Shown: in pieces, positions 35,444-43,130 of the stretch
Layout of the letters: each line of letters starts with the position of its first letter
Position numbering within the stretch: position 1 is the stretch's first letter
Assembly (NCBI GenBank): GCA_964015995.1
Contig: CAXHFH010000001.1
Coordinates: 1-56,330, forward strand
Source of the DNA: UBA1672 sp964015995
Lineage (GTDB): Bacteria > Pseudomonadota > Alphaproteobacteria > Micavibrionales > Micavibrionaceae
Reading direction: 5' to 3'
DNA: 56,330 bases
Translations under genes and position numbers: made by a program
The notes under the pieces: generated by a model
Database searches by the model: none
Told to the model about the DNA's origin: nothing
What the model saw: only the letters and a program-made list of their open reading frames with translations

Positions 35444-37057
35444 TTAGGGGGTCTTTTTCTTATATATGTCATAGCGTATCAAGTCTTCATTTGGTTTCTT
35501 GCGTTCCATATAATCTAAACGATCAACATCCATAGATTTTTCTAGCTCGTACCTATCCCATATTTCAGTAAATTTCTCTGGATTTTTTTCTATTAAATAA
35601 GCTCTGAAATCAAATAATTCTTCGGGCTTTGCGGGATTAGGTACCAGCCCAACAAAAATAATTTTAGGATCGTATTTATCAAAGTCTTCCGCCATCATAT
35701 TTGTATATTTTGCGGTTGCTTCGTTAAGCTCTTGCTGGTTCATCATAGCCGGCTTACCTGCGTCTAATTCATGCTGGGCATTGAGTAAGAATGCGGTGAA
35801 CCACATCGTAGGAAAACGCGATGCGTGCGGTTGGCCAGTGTAAATGGATAATTCTTGCGAAACGTTGATCATGTCATGAAGGACAAGGAATGAGCATTCT
35901 TCTTCACAATCGTTAAGGATTTTCACAAATTCTGTATCTTGATAAGAGGCATGTGTAGGGATATCAAGCTGCTTTTCGTATTTTTGTGACACGATCCAAA
36001 GCAATAATCCGGTGATTACCAAAAGGCTGAGCGTTTTTTTGAGGCCGTCTATTTTTAAGGCGTCCATCGTAAAGCTAATAAGGTATGCAATGAACAATCC
36101 GGCAGAGCAGTAAAAGAAAACATTCGCAGGGATAGCGTGATAGGCCCAACCTTTACCCTGTAATATAAAGGGGATAAAGGTCAAAACAGCGACCATGGAA
36201 AAAACAGATATAAGAGGATGGGCCTTCTTTAAAAAGATCTGGCATACGGCCAAAGGTACGATAGCCTGAACCATTAAAATGATCCCGATTTGAACCACAT
36301 TAGGCGAGATGTCAGAGGCATAATATTGAAGAATGTCGGGTAAAATAACCGCAATAAAATCAGGGAATAATATGAATATGGTACATACATACCCGATGGC
36401 CATACCGGCCAGACAGATGAAGTCGATATCTAGAAAAACGGCAAAGCGTTTCTGGTAAATCATTCTATGTAAGAAGATGGCGGCAGGCACAACGCCGTAA
36501 TGTGGCTTTAAAAGAATGAGAAAGGCGCCGGCTAATAAGACGCTGATTTTTAAAATTTTATTAAATTCAATTCGTTTCGTAATCAATATCTGTGCGAGTA
36601 CTAAAGGGAATAAGGCAAGGCCTAATATGTGGTCTTTCTGACCAAAATCATAACCAGGTTTAATTGTATTCATAACCAAAAAGACACTGAGTATTATTAC
36701 GCGCTGTTCGATGCTTAAATCATCAAATTTCTTAAGCAGTAAATTGGTAGAAAATAAAGATAACCCCAAGAGAATAAAGACATAAATGGATGTTGCGTAA
36801 TAAAGTGGAATATCTAGTGTGGATGACAGTAAGACAGGCGGTATTTGCACGATTATACTTAAGGGTAGGTTCGTATCGTAATAGGCCTCACTCATGGCCT
36901 CGCCGGAAAGTAGGCGCTCCGCTGATAAGGTTAGAAATGCAATATCAACATTGATCGCATAAGTTAGAAAACTCATTGCCCATGGCATGAGAGACAATAC
37001 GATAAAAATCAACGCCACAGCAGATAAATAAGGTAAAAATTTCTCTTCTTTGGTCAT
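35444..37057 (-). CDS. Multi-spanning membrane protein, GT-C glycosyltransferase-like, inside the ilv operon
   Basis: This 537-residue protein has about ten transmembrane segments and a C-terminal soluble part of about 150 residues. After the first helix the loop NVDIAFLTLSAERLLSG and AYYDTNLPL resembles the first periplasmic loop of GT-C enzymes (ArnT and PMT types), where an acidic residue is catalytic. These enzymes transfer sugars from lipid carriers in the periplasm. Start and stop of neighbours overlap by four bases, so it is clearly part of the ilv transcript. A function in branched-chain amino acid synthesis is not evident. The GT-C assignment is tentative. Confidence 0.65.
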   Translation of the reverse strand: MTKEEKFLPYLSAVALIFIVLSLMPWAMSFLTYAINVDIAFLTLSAERLLSGEAMSEAYYDTNLPLSIIVQIPPVLLSSTLDIPLYYATSIYVFILLGLSLFSTNLLLKKFDDLSIEQRVIILSVFLVMNTIKPGYDFGQKDHILGLALFPLVLAQILITKRIEFNKILKISVLLAGAFLILLKPHYGVVPAAIFLHRMIYQKRFAVFLDIDFICLAGMAIGYVCTIFILFPDFIAVILPDILQYYASDISPNVVQIGIILMVQAIVPLAVCQIFLKKAHPLISVFSMVAVLTFIPFILQGKGWAYHAIPANVFFYCSAGLFIAYLISFTMDALKIDGLKKTLSLLVITGLLLWIVSQKYEKQLDIPTHASYQDTEFVKILNDCEEECSFLVLHDMINVSQELSIYTGQPHASRFPTMWFTAFLLNAQHELDAGKPAMMNQQELNEATAKYTNMMAEDFDKYDPKIIFVGLVPNPAKPEELFDFRAYLIEKNPEKFTEIWDRYELEKSMDVDRLDYMERKKPNEDLIRYDIYKKKTP

Positions 37058-37281
37058 TGTTTTTGTTCCTCTGAACTATTCCATTCTTTAATCAATGCTT
37101 TTGCTTGTTCTTCGTCCTCATCATAGACAACCCATACACGCGTTTGATCTTCCGCCAGCATTTCGCCGCGCGCACCAGATAAATAATCACCACTAATCAT
37201 CGTTTGAATTCCAACCTGTTCCAGCAGATGCGACACTATATGTGCTTCAACGCTGTTTCGTGGGTCGAAAACGATTCTCAT
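37054..37281 (-). CDS. DUF2007-type small protein in the ilv operon
   Basis: This 75-residue protein matches the DUF2007 (putative signal-transducing) pattern: an N-terminal strand, then EAHIVSHLLEQVGIQTMISGD, then a strand of the type RVWVVYDEDEEQAKALIKEW. Such domains resemble the PII-like ferredoxin fold, but no ligand is established. It lies two bases after ilvB and its stop overlaps the start of the GT-C-like gene by four bases, so it is translated within the ilv operon. A role in metabolic sensing is possible but unproven. Confidence 0.75.
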   Translation of the reverse strand: MRIVFDPRNSVEAHIVSHLLEQVGIQTMISGDYLSGARGEMLAEDQTRVWVVYDEDEEQAKALIKEWNSSEEQKQ

Positions 37282-37283
37282 TT

Positions 37284-39107
37284 TTAAACTAGGCTTTTAT
37301 CAAAAGCAGCTGCATCTGGTGATAAAATCATTTCGTTATGCGCCTTGCCTGATGGAATCATAGGGAAGCAATTTTCCTTTTGATCAACGCGAACATCCAC
37401 GATAGTTACACAATCCGTGGCAAGCATTTCTTCAATCACGCCATCCAACTGATCCACTGTTTCTGCGCGTAAACCTTTTCCGCCATAAGCTTCTGCCAAG
37501 GCAACGAAGTCAGGCAAACTCTCAGTATAGCTCTCGGAATAGCGCTCACCATGTAAAAGCTCTTGCCATTGGCGTACCATACCCATCCACTGATTATTCA
37601 AAATGAATATTTTCACGGGCAGATGATATTGAACGGCGGTACTCATTTCCTGAATATTCATCAAGATAGAGGCTTCGCCCGCAACATCGACAACAAGTGC
37701 GTCTTTGTGTGCCATTTGCGCGCCGACTGCGGCTGGTAAGCCGTAACCCATCGTACCAAGGCCACCAGACGTCATCCACCTGTTCGGCTCATTAAAGGGA
37801 AGGAATTGCGCCGCCCACATTTGGTGTTGGCCGACCTCTGTGGTGATATAGGTGTCACGCTCATCTTTTTCGATGTAATGGCGCAAACGCTCCAACGCGT
37901 ATTGTGGCTTAATGATTTTTTTGTCTTTTTTATAGGCAAGGCAATTTTTTGCGCGCCATTTTCCAATTTGTGTCCACCAATCCGTCATAGCGGCTTGATC
38001 CGCCTTGTAGCCTTTCTTTTTCCAAACATTGACCATGGCCTGCAGGGCTTTTGTTGCATCTGCTACAATTGGGATATCAACGGGAATATTTTTATTAATA
38101 GAGCTCGCGTCAATATCCACGTGAATTTTCTTGGAATTGGGCGAGAATTTATCGGTGCGTCCGGTGATACGGTCATCAAAACGTGCGCCAATACAAATCA
38201 TCACATCACAATCATGCATCGCCAAGTTGGCTTCGTATGTGCCATGCATGCCAAGCATGCCTAACCATTTATCATCACGAGCAGGGAACGCGCCCAAACC
38301 CATAAGGGTAGATGTAATAGGGAAGCCGGTTAATTCAACCAACTCACGTAAAAGTTCACTTGCTTCGGGGCCGGCATTAATAATGCCACCACCTGTATAA
38401 AATACTGGTTGTTTCGCACTTGCCATTAAAGCGACGGCTTCTTCTATATCTTCGATATGTGGCTCAGTCTCGGGGTTATAATGACTGTGCATTTGTGCGT
38501 GATTTTTATCGACATACGTACCTTTAGCGAATTGAATGTCTTTCGGAATATCAATCACAACAGGACCGGGTCTTCCGGAGCGCGCAACGTGGAAAGATTC
38601 GTGTACGGCACTTGCCAAATCATTAGGATCTTTCACAAGAAAGTTATGTTTTGTACAAGGGCGCGTGATACCGATGGTATCAGCCTCTTGGAAGGCGTCT
38701 GTCCCAATCAAGAATGTGGGTACTTGCCCTGTGATACAGACCAGAGGGATAGAATCAAGCATCGCATCAGCCAAACCGGTCACGGCATTTGTTGCGCCTG
38801 GCCCCGACGTCACAAGCGCACAGCCAACTTTACCCGTTGATCGTGCATATCCTTCTGCCGCATGAAGCGCGCCACCTTCTTGGCGAACCAGAACATGTTT
38901 GATTTTATTTTGTTTAAAAATTTCATCATAAATCGGCAGAACAGCACCACCCGGATAACCAAAAATAGTATCGACACCTTGCTCCTGAAGGGCTTTAATG
39001 ACCATTTCTGCGCCGGTCATTTCCTGTGTCTTTGGCTTTTTTGATGGCTTTATTTTTGCGATAATTGTTTCGCTCTTTTTTGCTTTTGTGCTGCTCATTG
39101 CTTTCAT
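37284..39107 (-). CDS. ilvB: Acetolactate synthase catalytic (large) subunit
   Basis: This 607-residue thiamine diphosphate enzyme makes acetolactate or acetohydroxybutyrate, the first shared step of branched-chain amino acid synthesis. It shows GYPGGAVLPIYDEIF, the catalytic glutamate in VRQEGGALHAAEGYAR, SGPGATNAVTGLADAM, the FAD-site region GARFDDRITG, and the TPP motif VVDVAGEASILMN with NNQWMGMVRQWQ. A basic N-terminal extension of about 30 residues precedes the domain. The start at 39107 or the Met three codons later are both possible; AGGA is better spaced for the second. An attenuator and leader peptide lie upstream. Confidence 0.96.
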   Translation of the reverse strand: MKAMSSTKAKKSETIIAKIKPSKKPKTQEMTGAEMVIKALQEQGVDTIFGYPGGAVLPIYDEIFKQNKIKHVLVRQEGGALHAAEGYARSTGKVGCALVTSGPGATNAVTGLADAMLDSIPLVCITGQVPTFLIGTDAFQEADTIGITRPCTKHNFLVKDPNDLASAVHESFHVARSGRPGPVVIDIPKDIQFAKGTYVDKNHAQMHSHYNPETEPHIEDIEEAVALMASAKQPVFYTGGGIINAGPEASELLRELVELTGFPITSTLMGLGAFPARDDKWLGMLGMHGTYEANLAMHDCDVMICIGARFDDRITGRTDKFSPNSKKIHVDIDASSINKNIPVDIPIVADATKALQAMVNVWKKKGYKADQAAMTDWWTQIGKWRAKNCLAYKKDKKIIKPQYALERLRHYIEKDERDTYITTEVGQHQMWAAQFLPFNEPNRWMTSGGLGTMGYGLPAAVGAQMAHKDALVVDVAGEASILMNIQEMSTAVQYHLPVKIFILNNQWMGMVRQWQELLHGERYSESYTESLPDFVALAEAYGGKGLRAETVDQLDGVIEEMLATDCVTIVDVRVDQKENCFPMIPSGKAHNEMILSPDAAAFDKSLV

Positions 39108-39178
39108 TCCTATTCTTCGGGTTCGTAATCTAACGCATTCTTGTGGTTTTGTTTAGTGTTTCTCTTATTTTTACGCAT

Positions 39179-39211
39179 AAAAAAAGCGCCCCATTTAGTG
39201 TGGGGCGCTGC
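39179..39211 (-). terminator. Attenuator terminator upstream of ilvB
   Basis: On the minus strand AGCGCCCCA and TGGGGCGCT (plus strand 39185-39193 and 39201-39209) form a perfect nine-base-pair GC-rich stem followed by seven T residues. It lies between the leader peptide and ilvB. A competing pairing exists: GGGTGCTGC at the end of the leader gene (plus 39242-39250) can pair with GCAGCGCCC (plus 39203-39211), which includes the 5' half of the terminator. That would form an antiterminator when the ribosome stalls. Confidence 0.82.
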
Positions 39212-39233
39212 TTTTTGAAGATTTGCGTATTAT

Positions 39234-39314
39234 TCACGCATGCAGCACCCTTCCACCGACTAGGACGACTAGCAGGAGAACCGCAACGTTAACAATGTTA
39301 AAAATCTTATTCAT
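39234..39314 (-). CDS. ilv operon leader peptide
   Basis: This 26-codon reading frame encodes a peptide with 14 branched-chain residues: it begins MNKIFNIVNVAVLLLVVLVG and ends GRVLHA. It sits 20 bases before the attenuator hairpin of ilvB. Stalling at Val, Leu or Ile codons when the charged tRNAs are scarce would expose the antiterminator pairing and allow ilvB transcription. The ATG at 39314 lacks a clear ribosome site; an in-frame GTG six codons earlier is an alternative. A small membrane peptide would look similar, but position and composition favour a leader. Confidence 0.75.
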   Translation of the reverse strand: MNKIFNIVNVAVLLLVVLVGGRVLHA

Positions 39315-39357
39315 GCTGAAACCGTAACGCACAGAGAAATTTTGTGCAAGGAATTTT

Positions 39358-39954
39358 GTGTGGTATAAAGGGCGTTCACATCACAGCTTGCGCGAATTAC
39401 GCGATTTTATCATGATAGACAAAGAAAGACTACATAAGCTGCAGGGGGTGCTTAGTGTCGCCGCTGAAGTATTAGAAGAGCCTGAAAGAAAGCCAACCTT
39501 TAGAATTGATCATTATCAACTAGATAAGGATGATTTGATTGGCTCATACAAAAAACGGTTTCTAGAAAGATTAAAAAGATTAGATGAGATATCAAAATCC
39601 ATAAGTCCTGATATTGAGCAGTATGAATATGCTGATGATATAATTAAGAGGCATTATTTTTCAGAAATGCTCCAAATCAGACATGGACGCAGTTGGCTTA
39701 ACGATAAAATCTATTTAGAGCTTTTAGGTAAGTGTACCAATGGCGAAGTAATAGCGTGGAGAATTATGGATGAGATTTGTATGTTGTGTGATTATTCTTT
39801 TGAAGAGTTGAATATTTACAAATCTTCTGATGGGCACTGGGAAGGTGACTTAATTTTTATTCCATGTAAAAGCATCGGAGACTATTTAGTTTTATTTCTG
39901 GGGGAAATGACAGAAGAGTACAGATCAAGTGGTTACAGAAACCCCATGCTTTAG
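39358..39954 (+). CDS. Unknown 198-residue protein
   Basis: I do not recognise this soluble protein. It begins with GTG at 39358 after a well-spaced AAGGA, and a later in-frame ATG at 39412 has no ribosome site. The first 100 residues are helical and charged (ERLHKLQGVLSVAAEVLEEP, KKRFLERLKRLDEIS). The second half has alternating strands and helices (VIAWRIMDEICMLCDYSFEE, GDLIFIPCKSIGDYLVLF) that recall small sensory PAS-type domains, without a decisive motif. It diverges from the ilv leader with 43 bases between starts. It is more AT-rich than its neighbours, which may point to recent acquisition. Confidence 0.6.
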   Translation: MWYKGRSHHSLRELRDFIMIDKERLHKLQGVLSVAAEVLEEPERKPTFRIDHYQLDKDDLIGSYKKRFLERLKRLDEISKSISPDIEQYEYADDIIKRHYFSEMLQIRHGRSWLNDKIYLELLGKCTNGEVIAWRIMDEICMLCDYSFEELNIYKSSDGHWEGDLIFIPCKSIGDYLVLFLGEMTEEYRSSGYRNPML

Positions 39955-39971
39955 GAGTATAACCAAAACAA

Positions 39972-40400
39972 AAAAGCTCCTCTAGGTTGCCCTAGAGAAG
40001 CTTTTGTTCATATCCTTTGACAGATACAAAGATGAAGGTGTGGATAGAGGCTTCGTGAGGTTTTATCCTCAAGGGAAGCAACCATCGTGATCAACTTCCA
40101 TCCTTCGTCCTATCTGCTGCGTCTTCCAACTATCAAACAGACCAAAATGTTTAACCACTCTGGTACGTATCCCGAAAAATTAGGCGCTCCCGAAGGGCAG
40201 ACCTAAAGGCCCAAAATACAGTTAGACTTAACCTTCTTAAGTAACCTTCCTGATCACTCCCATAACCGTCAAACAAAACCGAAGTAGTGTTAGCCACGCT
40301 ATGTACGAAATCTGGCTACTCATTTGTGGGTAAACCCACTTATTTAAGGAATGTATCCTTGAATGATTTGAATATGCGACGATTCTTCCGTCTGATCAAG
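39972..40400 (-). ncRNA. Candidate large structured RNA of unknown family
   Basis: This stretch has no convincing gene on either strand but dense self-complementarity. Read on the minus strand, successive helices include GACG/CGTC (near 40380), AAGGA/TCCTT, GTGGG/CCCAC with a UUUA loop (near 40330), AGTAGCCA/TGGCT..CTACT (near 40300), TAGG..CCC-TTCG-GGG..CCTA (near 40190), and a nested domain at the 3' end: CAGATA with TATCTG, GAAGG with CCTTC, GGAAG with CTTCC, GAGG with CCTC. It ends in a strong terminator. The UUCG loop and the T run favour the minus strand. It lacks the conserved motifs of RNase P RNA, 4.5S RNA, T-boxes and cobalamin riboswitches. Boundaries are approximate. Confidence 0.5.
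39974..40005. terminator. Bidirectional intrinsic terminator
   Basis: AAAAGCTCCTCTAGG and CCCTAGAGAAGCTTTT form a long hairpin with one mismatch and a short loop. On the minus strand a run of six T follows; on the plus strand four T. It can end both the gene at 39358-39954 and the candidate minus-strand RNA. Confidence 0.82.
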
Positions 40401-40690
40401 TGTTTTTTTAAATTTTTTTTATATATTTCAATACCTTAACTTATAAACAGAGTGTTCGTATCAAAAGCATTTGAAACCCTGCGCGCACGAGTCTTATCCA
40501 CAAAATGTGCATAACTTTGTGAGCGGTCATGGTTATAAAATTTACGGAAGTAGATCGTATTTCTATATGAGTCGGAACAAAAATAAAAGGCAAAAAGAGA
40601 ATCGATTCTTACTTTTTTCACAGCTTTCTTGACATGATTATAAGTGTAGTTGGTTTTTTTTAGTAATTGATAGTATGTTGATGCACAGTA
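40381..40690. other. Origin-like element: AT-rich tract, DnaA boxes and GANTC cluster
   Basis: TTATCCACA (40494-40502) and, three bases on and inverted, TGTGCATAA (40506-40514) are two perfect DnaA boxes of the TTATNCACA type. Boxes with one mismatch occur near 40440, at 40614-40622 and at 40679-40687. An AT-only tract (about 40400-40435) could be a DNA unwinding element. Five GANTC sites, the target of alphaproteobacterial CcrM methylase, lie at 40381, 40489, 40569, 40599 and 40604, well above the one expected by chance. No gene covers this region convincingly. The usual oriC neighbour hemE is not present, so an origin is a hypothesis; a DnaA-controlled promoter region is the alternative. 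Confidence 0.45.
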
Positions 40691-40713
40691 TGTGTGGTCA
40701 AAAGGTTTGAAAT

Positions 40714-41280
40714 ATGAAAAAGATTCATGTTTTCATCGGTATATATATCTGTTTTTTATTTATTGCTTACTTAGCCTATTGGCAGAGTGCTTACAGCATC
40801 AAGCATTTTTCTATGCAGTTTAATTACCAAAATGAATTGACAGTTAGCTTGTGCAACCCGACCAACAACAGCATGGCATTTTACGATGGTTTAGGGTTTG
40901 GCCAAAACACTGGTTTTCTGGATAATTATGTTTTTCACATCACATATAAAACGTCCGCTGGCGAAGTTGTCACTTTAAAGAAAGCACAGCCGGGCAGTCC
41001 CGGGATGCCTTCTGCGAATATCAAAAAAGGGAACATAACCGCAGGGGAATGTTTGCGTAAAAAGGATAATATAAAAAATTATCTTGCTCGATTAGAAACG
41101 AAACTCAATAAGACCGCAAGAATGCGTAGTGCAGAGGAAATTGAGATTACTGCATTTCGTGTAAGGGTTGTCGTTTATAAATATTACAGTTCTTATATTC
41201 AAATCGGGGCTAAATCGTTTGAAAGTCCGTGGTTTGATTTAGCGTCTAATTCTGCACCTGTGCAGAAATCTGGTTTCTAA
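40714..41280 (+). CDS. Unknown membrane-anchored protein
   Basis: This 188-residue protein has one N-terminal transmembrane helix (HVFIGIYICFLFIAYLAYW) followed by an extracytoplasmic domain with a strand-rich pattern and two cysteines that could form a disulfide (VSLCNPTNNS and AGECLRKK). I know no family. AAAGGTTTG precedes the ATG. The last 35 bases overlap the convergent miaA gene. It lies directly after the origin-like element. Confidence 0.62.
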   Translation: MKKIHVFIGIYICFLFIAYLAYWQSAYSIKHFSMQFNYQNELTVSLCNPTNNSMAFYDGLGFGQNTGFLDNYVFHITYKTSAGEVVTLKKAQPGSPGMPSANIKKGNITAGECLRKKDNIKNYLARLETKLNKTARMRSAEEIEITAFRVRVVVYKYYSSYIQIGAKSFESPWFDLASNSAPVQKSGF

Positions 41281-42142
41281 ACCACGTCACTTGTTGTTTG
41301 GCATATCGCCGTGTTCGTGCCTGCGCTTTTTCAATAGCTTCGTTTTTTGTCATTTCACCTTTTATAAAGGATAGCATTTCCCGGTAGCCGAGCGCCTTTA
41401 ACAGTGGCACATTGTGGTGTACATCACCATCCTCAACGCGCTTGGCGAAGGCTTCGGTTTCTTCAAGTGCGCCGTTATCCAGCATCCAAAGAAAACGATC
41501 ATTACAACGCTGATGCAGGACAGGGCGATCCGGTATAATCACATCTATTTGAAAATCCCAATACTCTGGCGGGCCTATGCGTGAAAGGTTTTGCCATTCG
41601 GACAAGCTCTTCCCTGTTGCTTCCAGAACTTCCCATGCCCTGACAAGGCGCGCCGTATGGAATGGGTGAAAGCGTTCAGCCATGACGGGGTCGCGTTTTT
41701 CTAACTCGGCATGAAAGGCTGGATTGCCGAGTTTTTGATGTAAGGCCATTGTCGCATCACGGACATCTTGCGGAATATCAGGCATGGGCGATAAGCCGTC
41801 TGTGAGTGCCTTAATGTACAGCCCCGATCCGCCGACAATAATGGGTGTTTTATTTTGCTCCAGAACATCATGTATGACGGGCTCAACCAATTCACGCCAG
41901 TTGCCTGCAGAACATGCTTCATTCGGGTGTAAATGGCTGTATAGGAGGTGAGGGGCTTGTTTAAGATCATTTTCAGGTGGCTGCGCGGTTAATATATGTA
42001 GGCCGTCATATATTTGCATAGAGTCACAGTTGATAATCACACCATCAAGCGTCTCGGCAAGCTCAAGCGCTTTTGCGGACTTTCCGCTTGCCGTGGGGCC
42101 GGCAATAATGTGTATTGTTTGCTTGTCGTTATCCTGTGCCAT
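41246..42142 (-). CDS. miaA: tRNA dimethylallyltransferase
   Basis: This 298-residue enzyme adds a dimethylallyl group to A37 of tRNAs that read codons starting with U. The P-loop is GPTASGKS (15-22), followed by the conserved INCDSMQIYDGL segment, GGSGLYIKAL, and the C-terminal ALGYREM and ARTRRYAKQQVTWFRN. Length is normal. In many alphaproteobacteria miaA lies near ilvB, as here, although the structured region now separates them. Its 3' end overlaps the preceding unknown gene by 35 bases. Confidence 0.95.
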   Translation of the reverse strand: MAQDNDKQTIHIIAGPTASGKSAKALELAETLDGVIINCDSMQIYDGLHILTAQPPENDLKQAPHLLYSHLHPNEACSAGNWRELVEPVIHDVLEQNKTPIIVGGSGLYIKALTDGLSPMPDIPQDVRDATMALHQKLGNPAFHAELEKRDPVMAERFHPFHTARLVRAWEVLEATGKSLSEWQNLSRIGPPEYWDFQIDVIIPDRPVLHQRCNDRFLWMLDNGALEETEAFAKRVEDGDVHHNVPLLKALGYREMLSFIKGEMTKNEAIEKAQARTRRYAKQQVTWFRNQISAQVQN

Positions 42143-42193
42143 AATGCGCGGATTATAATCACATAGATCTTAAAAAGAGAAGAAAGATTTCGT

Positions 42194-43093
42194 ATGTCGG
42201 TGCATGAAGATCATACAGGCAAAGCGATTATGCTCTCTATTATGGCGTTTGCATGCTTCTCAATCAGTGATGGTTTGCGAAAATATATGGCACTGGATTT
42301 TGATGTACCGGATATTCTTCTCTGGCAAGCGATATTCGGCATTGTCATTATACTTATGGCGACACCGTTTCAGGGAGGCGTGAGCAGATTATTCAATGCA
42401 CAGACAATCAAGTTACAATTTTTACGCGGTGTATTGATTGCTACGAATACGAGCTTTTCCCTGATGGCGATTAGCCGCATTCCTATTGTTGATGCTTATA
42501 CGATCTTTTTCTTAACGCCATTTTTTGTAACTTTAATGGGCGCTGTTTTTTTTAAGGAGACGATCGGGAAATTTAGAATCCTATCCATCCTGTGCGGTTT
42601 TTTCGGTGCGTTCGTAGCCTTTCGTCCGGGATTTCAAGAGCTTAATCCAGCTTATCTTTACGCCTTTGTTTGTGTTTTTACATTCTCATCATCCAGTATT
42701 CTTGCGCGTTTTATTGGGCGTTCCCATGGGTTACTTCCATTCGCATTCTGGCCGTTTGTGTGTTTAATAATCGGTCTTCTGGTTTATCAAGGCGGACAGG
42801 TCGCCTTTGATTTCCCTGTGCGTTTTTATGCGTATATGGCGATTATGGGGGCGGCCTATGGTGCGGCAATGCTAATGATTGCCTACAGCTTTACCTTGGC
42901 GCCGGCGTCTGTCCTCGCGCCATACCAATATGTTCAAATTATATTTGCCTTGGGGTTTGGGTATTTTCTGTTCGGCCATGTGCCTGACGGATTTAAAATA
43001 TTAGGATCCAGTATTATTGTGGGTGCAGGTATTTTTCTTTTTGCGCGTGAACGAAGATTGGAAAAGAAAAAAAGAAGCTCCACATTACTATGA
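42194..43093 (+). CDS. DMT superfamily permease (EamA family)
   Basis: This 299-residue protein has ten hydrophobic segments in two EamA repeats. Family features include AISRIPIVDAYTIFFLTPFF with GAVFFKETIG at the end of the first repeat and LAPYQYVQIIFALGFGYFLFG in the second. It diverges from miaA by about 50 bases. Its last codons overlap the terminator of the convergent degP gene. It is the third DMT paralogue in this window and seems the most distinct of the three. The substrate is unknown. Confidence 0.88.
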   Translation: MSVHEDHTGKAIMLSIMAFACFSISDGLRKYMALDFDVPDILLWQAIFGIVIILMATPFQGGVSRLFNAQTIKLQFLRGVLIATNTSFSLMAISRIPIVDAYTIFFLTPFFVTLMGAVFFKETIGKFRILSILCGFFGAFVAFRPGFQELNPAYLYAFVCVFTFSSSSILARFIGRSHGLLPFAFWPFVCLIIGLLVYQGGQVAFDFPVRFYAYMAIMGAAYGAAMLMIAYSFTLAPASVLAPYQYVQIIFALGFGYFLFGHVPDGFKILGSSIIVGAGIFLFARERRLEKKKRSSTLL

Positions 43094-43103
43094 GAGCTTC
43101 CTT
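43067..43103 (-). terminator. Intrinsic terminator of the hflK-hflC-degP unit
   Basis: On the minus strand GAAGCTC and GAGCTTC (plus 43094-43100 and 43074-43080) form a seven-base-pair stem followed by a run of seven T. The element lies within the last codons of the convergent DMT gene. Confidence 0.75.
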
Positions 43104-43130
43104 TGAAAACTTATAACAGATTGTCTTGAT

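Noticed and set aside
40170..40240. CtrA-type site TTAA-N7-TTAA
   Set aside because: The two TTAA near 40228 are separated by five bases rather than seven, so the element does not fit CtrA.
39972..40400. RNase P RNA or another standard housekeeping RNA
   Set aside because: The conserved GAGGAAAGUCCGGGC and ACAGAACCCGGCUUA segments are absent on both strands, as are the SRP RNA and T-box core motifs.
40436..40621. 61-codon minus-strand frame across the DnaA boxes
   Set aside because: It would start at GTG with no good ribosome site and has an arbitrary composition. The DNA features fit a control region better.
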